64,000 bases of DNA from a virus (IMGVR_UViG_3300042934_000594:205431-269430), one strand, 5' to 3'; counted from the stretch's first letter, positions 43,378 to 51,857 are shown. Notes: a model not told the origin generated them from the letters alone. Numbers and translations: made by a program.

Positions 43378-44133
43378 GTGAGTGTATTAGTAGACCGTAG
43401 TATCCGTAAGTTGTGCAACAAGCCGGACCTGTATGTCCGGGCTGGCAGCGCCCTGAAGTGGGAACCCTTACATCGGCAAGACATGACCGTGCGTCAACGG
43501 GAAATCCACCGCCACTTGAGTTCACGGGCCAACCGTGAGTTGCCGAACCTGGAGGAGATCGCTGACGGTTTGTCCCATCGCCTACCCACGGCGCAAGAAG
43601 ACGCCGCCTTCATCCCGATGATCGAACCGTACCACCCCAATAAAGTGCGGGTTGATGAGCAGGGTCTTAAGATCGCCTCTTACGGGCAGTCGTCGATGGG
43701 CTACGACATTCGTTGTGCCCCGGAGTTCAAACTCTTCCGTGGGGTAGACGGTGAACCCATCGATTACAAGAACATCCGTGAGGAGCAGTTCGAAACGTTC
43801 CACCAGGACCAGATCATCCTGCCACCCAACAGTTTTGTGTTGAGTCGGTCAATGGAGCGGGTCCAGATCCCACTCGACGTGCTGGTACTCTGCATTGGTA
43901 AATCCACGCCGGCCCGTGCCGCGATCAGTTGCCTGTGCACCCCACTGGAACCTGGCTGGGGTGGTTACGTCACCCTGGAATTCGCCAACACCAGCAACCA
44001 GCCTGTAATCTTGTACGCTGGCGAAGGGGCAGTGCAGCTGGTCTTCCTCAAAGGGGACGGCGAGTGCGAGAACCCCTACGGCGACGGCAAGTACCAAGGT
44101 CAGGGGGCCAGCATCATTTTACCGCGTGTCTGA
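43378..44133 (+). CDS. dcd: dCTP deaminase (Dcd/dUTPase superfamily)
   Basis: 251 residues from GTG with GGGGTG upstream; bacterial Dcd has ~190. Residues ~80-251 match: SMGYDIRCAPEFKLF (equivalent to G..DVRLG..F), CIGKSTPAR (174-180, for GRSSLAR), PLEPGWGGYVTLEFAN with the catalytic Glu in LEF (~201), and a C-terminal GDGKYQGQG (for DAKYRNQ). It converts dCTP to dUTP, feeding dUMP to thymidylate synthase. No separate dUTPase is seen, so a bifunctional deaminase-dUTPase is possible. The N-terminal ~80 residues are extra. Confidence 0.82.
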   Translation: MSVLVDRSIRKLCNKPDLYVRAGSALKWEPLHRQDMTVRQREIHRHLSSRANRELPNLEEIADGLSHRLPTAQEDAAFIPMIEPYHPNKVRVDEQGLKIASYGQSSMGYDIRCAPEFKLFRGVDGEPIDYKNIREEQFETFHQDQIILPPNSFVLSRSMERVQIPLDVLVLCIGKSTPARAAISCLCTPLEPGWGGYVTLEFANTSNQPVILYAGEGAVQLVFLKGDGECENPYGDGKYQGQGASIILPRV

Positions 44134-44149
44134 CACAGGAGCGTTATCC

Positions 44150-44449
44150 ATGAGCCTTGAGAAGCCTGAGTTACCCAAGTACCGTCACATTGAAACGGGT
44201 GAAGAAATCAACGCACTGCGCATCGCCGGCATTGTGTGGACGGGTCCGGCATTGGGGACCGCTGACGAGTCTCCGACTTCATACCAGATCAACTTCGACC
44301 AGTTCAGTGCCCATGGCCCTGTGCAGGTGGACCAAGCCTGGTACGACGCACACAACCCCAAACCGGGTGACTTCTACGCCCGCCGTGAAGACGGTACGGT
44401 CTTCAAGGTCAACGCCAGTGAGTTCGTTACTCAGTACGAACGCCTTTAG
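44150..44449 (+). CDS. Tandem paralogue A, small phage protein
   Basis: 99 residues; CAGGAG before the chosen ATG (MSLEKPELPK). Shares with the next gene the pattern P.YRHI.TG....RIA.I, then a GD(F/Y)Y segment and a C-terminal QYER. Such PGDFYxxxEDG proteins are frequent in phages and have no known function. Confidence 0.7.
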   Translation: MSLEKPELPKYRHIETGEEINALRIAGIVWTGPALGTADESPTSYQINFDQFSAHGPVQVDQAWYDAHNPKPGDFYARREDGTVFKVNASEFVTQYERL

Positions 44450-44463
44450 CCACCGGAGCCTCC

Positions 44464-44727
44464 ATGGCCGTTACCAAACCTGCCGTACCCAACTACCGCC
44501 ACATCAAGACGGGTCGGCGTTTCCACGTCAAGCGCATTGCCAATATCAGTTGGCCACGTCTGGGGTTCGACCAGTTCGGGTCCTCAGAGCCTGTATTGGC
44601 CACCCGTGAGTGGCTACGTAAGCACAGTCCCGACGTGGGTGATTACTACCTGATTGATGAAAACGAAAACGTCTCTCTGGTGGAGGCGCATTTGTTTAAA
44701 GGTCAATACGAACGGTTCTATCGGTGA
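44464..44727 (+). CDS. Tandem paralogue B, small phage protein
   Basis: 87 residues; CGGAG before ATG. Paralogue of the preceding gene (VPNYRHIKTGRRFHVKRIAN; VGDYYLIDENENV; GQYERFYR). The stop overlaps the next start. Confidence 0.7.
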   Translation: MAVTKPAVPNYRHIKTGRRFHVKRIANISWPRLGFDQFGSSEPVLATREWLRKHSPDVGDYYLIDENENVSLVEAHLFKGQYERFYR

Positions 44728-44996
44728 GCCGTTCGTTTGAAGAACTCGACCGGCTTTTAATCGAGCTGGTCGAGGAACGCAACGCGGCGTTAGACACTAG
44801 TACCCAGGACACGTACCCCCACCCCAAAGACGGGTGGCGGTGCTTTCACTGCGGTCACGTGTTCTACCATGCACCTCAAGCGGCCAAGCATTTCGGCATA
44901 CAGCCCTCGCAAACACCGGCGTGCGTGATCAAGGTCGATGAGTTGGGATTGGTTGGAAGGATCCGTGAGTTAGAAGCGGCACTGCAACAAAAGTAA
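44724..44996 (+). CDS. Small zinc-finger-like protein
   Basis: 90 residues from GTG, overlapping the previous gene by four bases. Central W-R-CFHCG-HVFYHAPQAAKHFG..TPAC: two Cys, a His and a Cys arranged like the short zinc-binding module common in phage proteins (W.C..CG.....A..HF......AC). Flanking helices may form a coiled coil. Function unknown. Confidence 0.65.
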   Translation: MSRSFEELDRLLIELVEERNAALDTSTQDTYPHPKDGWRCFHCGHVFYHAPQAAKHFGIQPSQTPACVIKVDELGLVGRIRELEAALQQK

Positions 44997-45000
44997 AATC

Positions 45001-45012
45001 TATATAACACAA
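45001..45012 (+). promoter_or_regulatory. TATATAAC promoter-like element
   Basis: TCTATATAACAC in an AT-rich gap ~60 bases before the gene at 45,065. Confidence 0.35.
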
Positions 45013-45064
45013 CTGGTAAGCTGACTTAATGGCTTGCTCAACATTAACTAAGATGAGGATTATT

Positions 45065-45268
45065 ATGTCAAATAAAAGAAGAAAGAGAGCGTCCAAGGCT
45101 CTCGGTAATAAAAACGCCAATAAGCACGCCCCTGGGCACCAGACTCCTAAGAGTCGGTGGAGGCTGCACAAGCAACATCTTTATACTGGTTTTGGTTTGT
45201 TCAAAGCTGGGATCTGGGTGTATGAACACCAAGAAGCCATCCTAGCATTTATTTACCAGCTGTTCTAA
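45065..45268 (+). CDS. Small very basic protein with hydrophobic end
   Basis: 67 residues; TGAGGA before the chosen ATG. It begins MSNKRRKRASKALGNKNANK (about half Lys/Arg/Asn) and ends with an aromatic/hydrophobic helix (HQEAILAFIYQLF). The gene is AT-richer than its neighbours and uses AAA/AGA codons, which suggests a different origin. It might bind nucleic acid or membrane. Own promoter-like element and terminator. Confidence 0.6.
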   Translation: MSNKRRKRASKALGNKNANKHAPGHQTPKSRWRLHKQHLYTGFGLFKAGIWVYEHQEAILAFIYQLF

Positions 45269-45285
45269 AGCAGGCGATAGAAGAG

Positions 45286-45312
45286 GAAGGACCCAATGGG
45301 CCTTCTTTTTTT
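45286..45312 (+). terminator. Intrinsic terminator
   Basis: GAAGGACCC AAT GGGCCTTC with one bulged A, followed by eight T. Confidence 0.85.
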
Positions 45313-45345
45313 GCCGTCTTTATACCCACACACCAAGGATTTTAC

Positions 45346-45768
45346 ATGAACTTCGATGCCATCAAGGACCAGATGCGCCCCGGTGATATTGTGCGACGCA
45401 CCACCTGGGAGCAGGGCTATTACCTGGATCGCACCGCAGAAGGCGTGATTCGTTTGCGTCGCCACCGTATGTGTGAACGCACCTTCAGTCCACCGTGGGC
45501 CAAAAGCGGTTACGATGCTCTGGCTGACGATTACTATTTCATCGCCCACCTTAAGCGCGACGATATGATCTACGCGCTACGTCGCTGCGTCGACCACACG
45601 GACCTGGAACGGGCCCGCGTACAGCTCTCACGCCACTTTGCAGAGCAAACCTTTAGCATTGACTTAAGTCGGGAAGGTTACGTGCTGGTGCGCTTTGCAG
45701 ACGCCCCTGAGCACACCGACCCGATTGTGCAATTGGACTTTGAAAAGCGCATCCCGGTGCGCATCTAG
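45346..45768 (+). CDS. Tad2-like (DUF2829) protein, possible anti-Thoeris sponge
   Basis: 140 residues; AAGGA before ATG. Residues 1-66 follow the DUF2829/Tad2 pattern: FDAIKDQMRPGDIVRRTTW (for F..A...M..G..V.R..W) and PWAKSGYDALADDYYFI (for W..S..D.LA.DW). Tad2 proteins bind the signal molecule of Thoeris and switch that host defence off. Residues 70-140 are an extra alpha/beta domain. Known Tad2 proteins are about 90 residues, so this is a longer variant. The assignment is by motif memory only; ligand and activity are not shown. Confidence 0.6.
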   Translation: MNFDAIKDQMRPGDIVRRTTWEQGYYLDRTAEGVIRLRRHRMCERTFSPPWAKSGYDALADDYYFIAHLKRDDMIYALRRCVDHTDLERARVQLSRHFAEQTFSIDLSREGYVLVRFADAPEHTDPIVQLDFEKRIPVRI

Positions 45769-45808
45769 GAGTCCCTACCCACACCCCTAACTTTATAGCG
45801 AGGTCTTG

Positions 45809-46291
45809 ATGAGCGCTATTGTCGTTTACCAACGCAACATGATGGTGTTCGGGCACGATCTGGACTGCCGACACATGATCCATTCCAGACCCACTAGCCG
45901 TCCGGCGATGTTGATCGACCGCACGGTGGTGGACATTTACGACGTGATGTTCTTTGGCAAAGCCGACCTGGTGATTGCACTGACGCCTCTGTTGATATCG
46001 GTCGCAGACGGGACTGCTGGGGTAAACGACACACTGACACCTCTGGCCAATAACATCCCAGGTTTCTCGATTCTCTTACGAGCGCGCGATGAAATCTGGC
46101 AATGCACCAACCGCCGGTGGCAACCGGTACCGCCGAGCGAGACGCTGATCCTGGGGACTCCCGATATCGACCCTCAGGTAGCCGCTGCCTTGCGAGCCAA
46201 TACGCAGGTGTCGCCGTACCTGATCCTTCAAGACTTGGTCGATGCCCGTAAGTTGGGGCGCGCTGGGTTTCAAGTGAGGGCCATGAGCTGA
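45809..46291 (+). CDS. Unrecognised protein
   Basis: 160 residues; GCGAGG before ATG. It opens with beta strands (SAIVVYQRNMMVFGHDLDC), with a hydrophobic DLVIALTPLLISVADG strand-helix in the middle. The order of short strands and the regulatory-looking GHD/DGTAG loops could fit a hydrolase fold, but no catalytic set is evident. Lies directly after the Tad2-like gene. Confidence 0.65.
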   Translation: MSAIVVYQRNMMVFGHDLDCRHMIHSRPTSRPAMLIDRTVVDIYDVMFFGKADLVIALTPLLISVADGTAGVNDTLTPLANNIPGFSILLRARDEIWQCTNRRWQPVPPSETLILGTPDIDPQVAAALRANTQVSPYLILQDLVDARKLGRAGFQVRAMS

Positions 46292-46321
46292 TCGTATGAC
46301 TCCCTACAGGACATACCGGTC

Positions 46322-46582
46322 ATGGTCGATTTTTGGAAGCGTCATTCCCTCAGTATTATCCTGGGGTCCCTGTTCTTTGGAATGGTAGCCATCAGCTACC
46401 CACTGGGTTACTACATGTGGGATGGCAAGGGCGTCTATTTCTGGTGGTGGTTGGCCCAGACTGTGTTCTCATGTGAGGCGGACATGGGCGGTGCACTGAT
46501 TTTAGTATTGGCCACCAAATGGTTCTTTGAATACAAGTCAGCTGCCAGCCGTGACTTTGTCCCCGGAACTAAATCTAAGTAA
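46322..46582 (+). CDS. Small inner-membrane protein
   Basis: 86 residues with two membrane helices (SIILGSLFFGMVAISYPLGY and GGALILVLATKWFF) and a Trp-rich loop (VYFWWWLAQ). The C-terminus is basic. Last gene of the unit containing the Tad2-like protein. Function unknown. Confidence 0.65.
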   Translation: MVDFWKRHSLSIILGSLFFGMVAISYPLGYYMWDGKGVYFWWWLAQTVFSCEADMGGALILVLATKWFFEYKSAASRDFVPGTKSK

Positions 46583-46585
46583 TCT

Positions 46586-46616
46586 AACGGCGAGGTCTTC
46601 GGGCTTCGCCGTTATG
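46586..46616 (+). terminator. Terminator followed by TTATG
   Basis: AACGGCGA GGTCTTCGGGCT TCGCCGTT, then ATGTCTTTTATACCC. TATG lies 31 bases before the next start. Confidence 0.75.
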
Positions 46617-46643
46617 TCTTTTATACCCTTTGGAGTTTCACCC

Positions 46644-47255
46644 ATGACCGTTCACAACTTTGCCGAATTGAAAGCGGCACGCCTGATGGAAGCCCGTGAC
46701 CTGACGGTCAATGAAGTCTATGAACTGCAACGCCGCATCTTCACGAACCTGGGCAAGCCGTACACTGCGGTGGCTCTGGGTCTGGAGACTGCGGCCCGTA
46801 CGCAGACGGACAATCAGCGCGCGATGCTCTTTCTCTCGGTAAATGACCCAGAGGTAGAGCCTAACCTGCGCCTGGAATACAAAAGCATGATTCACTCCAC
46901 CCTGCTGGAGAACGAAGCGCCTCGCACCTTTGCCACCTTGCAATTTTTCATGGACGGTTACGACGGCCCTGCTGCCCGGGTAGCCACCAACCCCTCGTAC
47001 CTACTGCGTCAGTTGGTACTGCAAGAACCGCGCATCAATGAATGGATGCTCGACGCCCCTTCACGCACTGTCCGTGAACTCTACAAGGCCGGCTACAAAA
47101 TGGCCACGGTGGCGCAAGACGGAATCAACCATATCTGGACGATGCGCAAAGGTCCTCATTATGTCCGCTTCGCGTTGTATGGCGACGTACTGGTGGCTGA
47201 CCGTGAACTGCTCAATCGCTACATTGCTGACAACGTACCCATGGGGACTTTCTAA
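46644..47255 (+). CDS. Unrecognised protein
   Basis: 203 residues; TTGGAG before the chosen ATG. Helical N-terminal half (LMEARDLTVNEVYELQRRIF), beta C-terminal half (HIWTMRKGPHYVRFALYGDVLV). Its stop overlaps the next ATG. No family recognised. Confidence 0.7.
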   Translation: MTVHNFAELKAARLMEARDLTVNEVYELQRRIFTNLGKPYTAVALGLETAARTQTDNQRAMLFLSVNDPEVEPNLRLEYKSMIHSTLLENEAPRTFATLQFFMDGYDGPAARVATNPSYLLRQLVLQEPRINEWMLDAPSRTVRELYKAGYKMATVAQDGINHIWTMRKGPHYVRFALYGDVLVADRELLNRYIADNVPMGTF

Positions 47256-48172
47256 TGTCGGGTTTTATCAAAGTACCAACGGTGGCTAAGACCACTCACT
47301 CTGTCACCTGTCCATGCTGCGGCAAGTACAGTTGGACGGTGGACCATCTGTTTGAAGCGGCGCCCAAGCACTCTGGCGGTCACTACACAGTTCACTGGGA
47401 TTGCAATAAGTGCCAGGAAGACTTCGAGATCCACGTCTACGGTCCAGACCGGGTGGAGTTCAAACAGAAAGGCAAGAAAGCCAATCCGTTTATCCCGGCG
47501 TTGGTATTGCTCAAGTCCTGCCACGAAGAAAGCCCGGTCTACGCCTTGGTCGAGACGTCCTCGCACCTTAAGTCGATCAAGGAATCGCAACTGCCTGAGG
47601 ATCATCCGGACGCAGGCGGTGGCATGCGCTACTACTACGACGAGAGCACGTGCCCGACTAACTGGTTTCGTGACGTCACCAAACTGATCCATGAGGGAGA
47701 CGATGACCCACATGGCGTCTTTACGTTCGTGGCGGCGTTGTCCCAAGAAGAAGCCATGGCGTACCTGGAGAAGCACCACCAGACGCAGCGTTCGATTAAT
47801 CGCCCAGGCGGTGGTAAGCCAGACGTGGAGTTCATCGAATTCGGTGAGAACGTGCATTTGCTGTTCCCACAAGCATTCGGTGAAGGCCAAACCCTGGATG
47901 GCGTGGTCATGCGTGATGGGGCAGGTGAACTGACCCGTGCAATGACCTTCGTTGCAACACCTGAAGACCCGGGTCATGAAATGTACCTCTACGGCGACCC
48001 CAGCGCCGAAGAACGTTCGATCATGGATAAGTGGCTGGTCAAAAACACCACACCCACCCCCTCGACACCGTACAGTGCCACACTGGCATGGCCACCGGGG
48101 ATCACGTGGAACCAGCCTGCACAATCTGACACACTCCCTACTGAGACCCAGGACAAATCCGATGCCGAATGA
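47255..48172 (+). CDS. Zinc-ribbon-containing unrecognised protein
   Basis: 305 residues. Near the N-terminus CPCCGKYSW and WDCNKCQED give a four-Cys zinc ribbon (~19-53). The middle is alpha/beta, and the last ~40 residues are Pro/Thr-rich and disordered. The stop overlaps the next gene. Function unknown. Confidence 0.7.
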   Translation: MSGFIKVPTVAKTTHSVTCPCCGKYSWTVDHLFEAAPKHSGGHYTVHWDCNKCQEDFEIHVYGPDRVEFKQKGKKANPFIPALVLLKSCHEESPVYALVETSSHLKSIKESQLPEDHPDAGGGMRYYYDESTCPTNWFRDVTKLIHEGDDDPHGVFTFVAALSQEEAMAYLEKHHQTQRSINRPGGGKPDVEFIEFGENVHLLFPQAFGEGQTLDGVVMRDGAGELTRAMTFVATPEDPGHEMYLYGDPSAEERSIMDKWLVKNTTPTPSTPYSATLAWPPGITWNQPAQSDTLPTETQDKSDAE

Positions 48173-48776
48173 ACCGCACTTGTATTTGCGTGACTTGATC
48201 AACGCTTCCACCACGACTATGTTTCTTTGTGTGTTCAGTGAGCGTTACGGGTCCGGTTACGTGGCGGCAGTGGCCCCGACCATGGAAACCCTGGATGACA
48301 TCAATCGGGGTTTTGTGGCCAACAACATGGCCAGTGCCGAACACACTGACACCTACCCGTTGACCGATTGGTACCCCATTGCCACCGGTCGCTCACCCCA
48401 GGCTGCAATCGATGCTCTGGAAGCACGCATTGCTGCAATACCTACGGACGACTACGACGCGTATATCGGAGCGATCCATTACGTCAGCGGTCTTATCGAC
48501 AACGGGCGATTGGGTAAGGTGTACCTGACTCGCACATGGGTCGAAGCCAAGACGGGCCTGTTCACTGAAAACCCCCAGACCAGTCATCCGGGCGACATCA
48601 AGCGAATCAACTTCACTACAACCACCACCACACGTGGGCCTGACCTAAGTACCGTCCTTAGCCGATCTAAGGATCAGGCACCGGTAGACCCCACTGGGAT
48701 GAACCCGGCCATCGTAGGGGCGCTCCTGCGTGCTCACGGCATTACTAAGGAACCGGACCATGACGAATCCGAATAA
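48162..48776 (+). CDS. Unrecognised protein
   Basis: 204 residues from ATG (MPNEPHLYLRD) inside the end of the previous gene; a longer frame upstream is only overlap. It has an N-terminal beta/helix domain and a Thr-rich stretch (TTTTTTRGP). The next gene starts 17 bases before its end. Confidence 0.65.
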   Translation: MPNEPHLYLRDLINASTTTMFLCVFSERYGSGYVAAVAPTMETLDDINRGFVANNMASAEHTDTYPLTDWYPIATGRSPQAAIDALEARIAAIPTDDYDAYIGAIHYVSGLIDNGRLGKVYLTRTWVEAKTGLFTENPQTSHPGDIKRINFTTTTTTRGPDLSTVLSRSKDQAPVDPTGMNPAIVGALLRAHGITKEPDHDESE

Positions 48777-49062
48777 CTGCACCACCTGCGAGTACAAGCA
48801 GATGAAAGAAGTCGGGCAACAGCCCGACCAGTTCTGCTACATGTTCCAGGACGCCCCGCAAGAGCAATGCATGCAGCACACCGGTTACAAGGAAGAAGAC
48901 GCCAAGTTGATGTCGAGCCTGGCCACGCTTGCCGCGCTGGCGGAGAAAGGTCTGCTCAAAAACACCACCCGTGTCCTGCGCAGTGTCACACTGCCTGACC
49001 GTGCCGACCCGGGCGTCATCTCCGGCGTGACCGACGGAATCTATCCAGTAAGGGGTAAGTGA
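48760..49062 (+). CDS. Small Cys-rich protein
   Basis: 100 residues; AAGGAA before the chosen ATG. CTTCEY, FCYMF and QCMQH near the N-terminus could bind zinc. The second half is an Ala/Leu helix. Its stop overlaps the next start. Function unknown. Confidence 0.65.
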   Translation: MTNPNNCTTCEYKQMKEVGQQPDQFCYMFQDAPQEQCMQHTGYKEEDAKLMSSLATLAALAEKGLLKNTTRVLRSVTLPDRADPGVISGVTDGIYPVRGK

Positions 49063-49448
49063 TGGACATCGATAAACACCTCGAGAACCTGTACCTGAAA
49101 ACCGACCACATCACGTTTAAGGACATCGGGGCTAACGATGCGGTCACAGGTGCCCAGATCGCCATGCATGAAGACTTGAGTGGCGAGGGCATCTGGATCA
49201 ATACCGAGCTGGCTGCTGACATGGAGCCGTGCAAGCACTTGGGTCGTGTGATCCTGATGTCGTGCGATGTACGCTTTAACGTTGAAGTGCCCGACGGTTG
49301 GAACAGCACCAAGCTGGAACGACGCACCGTTAAGGTGTCGGTGTTTGGCGCCAACTACGCCACAGTGATCCGCCGCATGGAAGACTGGGTGTCCCGCAAC
49401 CCTAAGTTCCCCGAAGGCCTTATCCACTACCGGACCCGATTGAAATGA
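49062..49448 (+). CDS. Unrecognised protein
   Basis: 128 residues; AGGGG before ATG (a GTG one codon earlier is possible). Mixed alpha/beta; the end overlaps the next gene by four bases. No family recognised. Confidence 0.65.
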   Translation: MDIDKHLENLYLKTDHITFKDIGANDAVTGAQIAMHEDLSGEGIWINTELAADMEPCKHLGRVILMSCDVRFNVEVPDGWNSTKLERRTVKVSVFGANYATVIRRMEDWVSRNPKFPEGLIHYRTRLK

Positions 49449-50050
49449 CCGCTACCTCCATACCGCAAGGGATTCCTCGCCAGTACATGGCTGCCGAAGA
49501 CATTTGGCTGTCGCTACTGTCTAACCGCAAGACCGGCAAAACCGCGGTGCGTAAGCTGTGCTTGAAGCTGCAAAAGCGCACCACCCCCAACATCGCCCAG
49601 GGATTGTTGGCCCGTATCTTGGAGTGCTCTGACCCCGAAACCGAGATACTGCTAGCGGCTGACGAAGAAGCCTCCCTCAAAACCATCATGCGTGACTTTG
49701 ACGAGGCCAACCACACCGGCATGGTCATCGTCAATGACAAGATCTACCCGTTGACGCTGGACTTCAGTCCTAAGACGTTCACCACCCACCGCATGGTCGA
49801 ACTCCAAGGCGAGTACTTCTGGATCCCAGACCAGGTTCGCGTCGAAGAAGGTGACGCAGATGACCCACAGTGGTGTGTGGAGAATGAAGAGTCCCTGGTC
49901 AATGAATGCGCTCGCGCGGCCATGAACTTTCTGGGGGTGCACACCTTGCGCTGCACGGTGGTGCTGTCACGCAAATTCGGCTTTACTAACCGACCACACA
50001 AAATCGTGATCATGCGTCAACAACACACTCGACTCAAGAAGGCAGGATAA
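49445..50050 (+). CDS. Unrecognised protein
   Basis: 201 residues, ATGA overlap with the preceding gene. A basic helical first third (NRKTGKTAVRKLCLKLQKR), then an acidic alpha/beta part. The NRKTGKT string resembles a P-loop fragment but lacks the preceding strand and Gly pattern. Function unknown. Confidence 0.65.
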   Translation: MTATSIPQGIPRQYMAAEDIWLSLLSNRKTGKTAVRKLCLKLQKRTTPNIAQGLLARILECSDPETEILLAADEEASLKTIMRDFDEANHTGMVIVNDKIYPLTLDFSPKTFTTHRMVELQGEYFWIPDQVRVEEGDADDPQWCVENEESLVNECARAAMNFLGVHTLRCTVVLSRKFGFTNRPHKIVIMRQQHTRLKKAG

Positions 50051-50052
50051 CC

Positions 50053-51192
50053 ATGCTGTTCAGCGAACGCAGTAAAATCCAGAGGGCGTTATCCAAACCC
50101 CACGCCCTGTTCACCGGGGTGACGTTTACCGACAGCCGTGGGGCATCGCGTAAAGTCAACTGCCACCGTATTGATGAATCGGCACTGTGGTACGTGGGAC
50201 CTAACTTCGAAGACCTGGGTGAAACCTGGGACAGTATCCAGGACCTTAAGTGGTTGGGCCTGACGGACGCTGAGACCGCTTGTGTTCGTGAACACTTGGA
50301 GTCACGTAGCGTGCACCTGGCGCAAGTGAACCAAGCCATTAGCCAAATCTCAGCACCGGGTCGCTGGCGTGTCCCGGCCTATCGAGACCCCCAAGGGCGG
50401 CAATGGTACATCACCAGTCGTCACAACCTGCACCGCACCAATGGACACTGGAGCGTAGTGCTGCATCGGGACGCTGATGCTCAAGACGGTGAGCACCCTT
50501 CGCTGTACTTGCCGTACTCAACGCTTAAAGGTCCGATCGATTGGGCCTTTGGGGAACGTGAAGAACTGCCACCAGAGCCGCCACGTAAACCCCGCAAGGG
50601 CGAGTGGTACAGTGTACGCCTCTATGACGTGAAGACGGACACCTTACTGCCTAACGTCGTCGCACAGGTCAGGCTGGCTCCTGGAATCATCGACTACCGC
50701 TACGGCGTACTGACCTTGAACCCCGGTGAGTTACCGGCCCGTTCACCGTCCATGTCCTTGGATTACCCCAAGCTGCACAAGGATGTGGCTCGGACCATGT
50801 CGCAGTTGCTCAATGATGACTCGGTGAAAGTCACCGCGGTGGTAATCCCTGAAGAAGAGTTTTACGGGGAGTACTACCCTGAAGTCCTGGCCATGTTCTT
50901 CCAGGGAATCCATCCAAATGGTGCGTTGGAATTGCGTCGTGGGTTTCAACTGACGCGTCATCCGCATCAGCACCCCAACCGCACTGTGCACCTGACGGCC
51001 CGTGGTCGAACGGATCACAGTGGTATTAACTGGTCAGTGGACGACGACTTCGGCGTCACGAGTATCATAGACCACAGTGGCGAGTTCTTCCCGATCTCCC
51101 GGGAAGCTCGCCAAGGCATTGAGGATGATTTGCGCGAACGGTTGACCAGGTGCGCGCAGGGACACTTGGACGGTTTTACTTTTAACTTCTGA
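50053..51192 (+). CDS. Unrecognised protein, 379 residues
   Basis: AGGATA before ATG, two bases after the preceding gene. Two beta-rich halves joined by a Pro/Lys/Arg linker (PPEPPRKPRKGEWYS, ~175-190). Many Trp, Tyr and His. No catalytic motif recognised. It is the longest gene of this operon. Confidence 0.7.
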   Translation: MLFSERSKIQRALSKPHALFTGVTFTDSRGASRKVNCHRIDESALWYVGPNFEDLGETWDSIQDLKWLGLTDAETACVREHLESRSVHLAQVNQAISQISAPGRWRVPAYRDPQGRQWYITSRHNLHRTNGHWSVVLHRDADAQDGEHPSLYLPYSTLKGPIDWAFGEREELPPEPPRKPRKGEWYSVRLYDVKTDTLLPNVVAQVRLAPGIIDYRYGVLTLNPGELPARSPSMSLDYPKLHKDVARTMSQLLNDDSVKVTAVVIPEEEFYGEYYPEVLAMFFQGIHPNGALELRRGFQLTRHPHQHPNRTVHLTARGRTDHSGINWSVDDDFGVTSIIDHSGEFFPISREARQGIEDDLRERLTRCAQGHLDGFTFNF

Positions 51193-51230
51193 GGTTAATG
51201 TTGTACCTAACTCTCTAAAGGAAGTTTCCC

Positions 51231-51740
51231 GTGATCAAGTGGTTGTTTAAACGGGCGTGTCGACGGCAGGACATTCCTGAGTACAGCGCTGAGGCCATTT
51301 GGCAAGCCTTTGCTCCTCACACCAAAAGCAGCTGGTTCTTGAAGTTCTACGGCAAGTCATTGCTGCGAGCGAACAAGTACCAGTTGTTGTTGTCGATGTT
51401 GTTGCTGGACTTTCTGACTGGCGACGGCGTGGACTGGACGTTGCAGACCTTGCGCCGCTACCTGGAACCTAAGCACGTCACCCTGGCGATCTGTCAGTTT
51501 TGCCGTGACTTTCAAACCGGGTACGGGCGACACTACTTGGAGAACCCTGACCAAGTGGCGTTCGATACTGGTTCCTACGATGCCATGCGCCGGGTGTTCA
51601 CCCAGCAGTTGGTGGCCATATTGGTGCGCGAGTCTCGCAAGCCAGATGCTGAGGACAAGTACCTGACACGGCTGCAAGGTTTCTATTGCCAGCCTTGGAA
51701 AGATTGGATGCAAGGACGCGTCACTGAACGCAGTGCGTAA
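51231..51740 (+). CDS. Unrecognised helical protein
   Basis: 169 residues from GTG with AAAGGAAG upstream. All-helical and basic. A hydrophobic LLLSMLLLDFL helix near residue 50. A CQFCRDF pair in the middle. Closed by a terminator. Confidence 0.65.
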   Translation: MIKWLFKRACRRQDIPEYSAEAIWQAFAPHTKSSWFLKFYGKSLLRANKYQLLLSMLLLDFLTGDGVDWTLQTLRRYLEPKHVTLAICQFCRDFQTGYGRHYLENPDQVAFDTGSYDAMRRVFTQQLVAILVRESRKPDAEDKYLTRLQGFYCQPWKDWMQGRVTERSA

Positions 51741-51745
51741 TAACG

Positions 51746-51765
51746 CCCTCTCCTACGGGAGAGGG
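51746..51765 (+). terminator. Hairpin terminator
   Basis: CCCTCTCC TACG GGAGAGGG then TTTATAACC. Confidence 0.8.
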
Positions 51766-51795
51766 TTTATAACCTGGGCACTCAACGGTATTTGA

Positions 51796-51812
51796 AGTTT
51801 ATATCACTACGG
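51796..51812 (+). promoter_or_regulatory. Early-promoter-like element
   Basis: AGTTTATATCACTACGG, a TATATCAC element placed just before another hairpin. Confidence 0.5.
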
Positions 51813-51819
51813 AGAGCAC

Positions 51820-51857
51820 AGTAGGGTTCGCCCTACTGGGCGTGCCTTTCTTTTTTA
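51820..51857 (+). terminator. Hairpin with T-run downstream of a promoter-like element
   Basis: AGTAGGG TTCG CCCTACT, then CTTTCTTTTTT. It lies ~13 bases after the TATATCAC element, so it could attenuate transcripts started there. Confidence 0.65.

Noticed and set aside
49530-49570. NRKTGKT as a Walker A motif
   Set aside because: No preceding hydrophobic strand or G..G pattern and no Walker B downstream.
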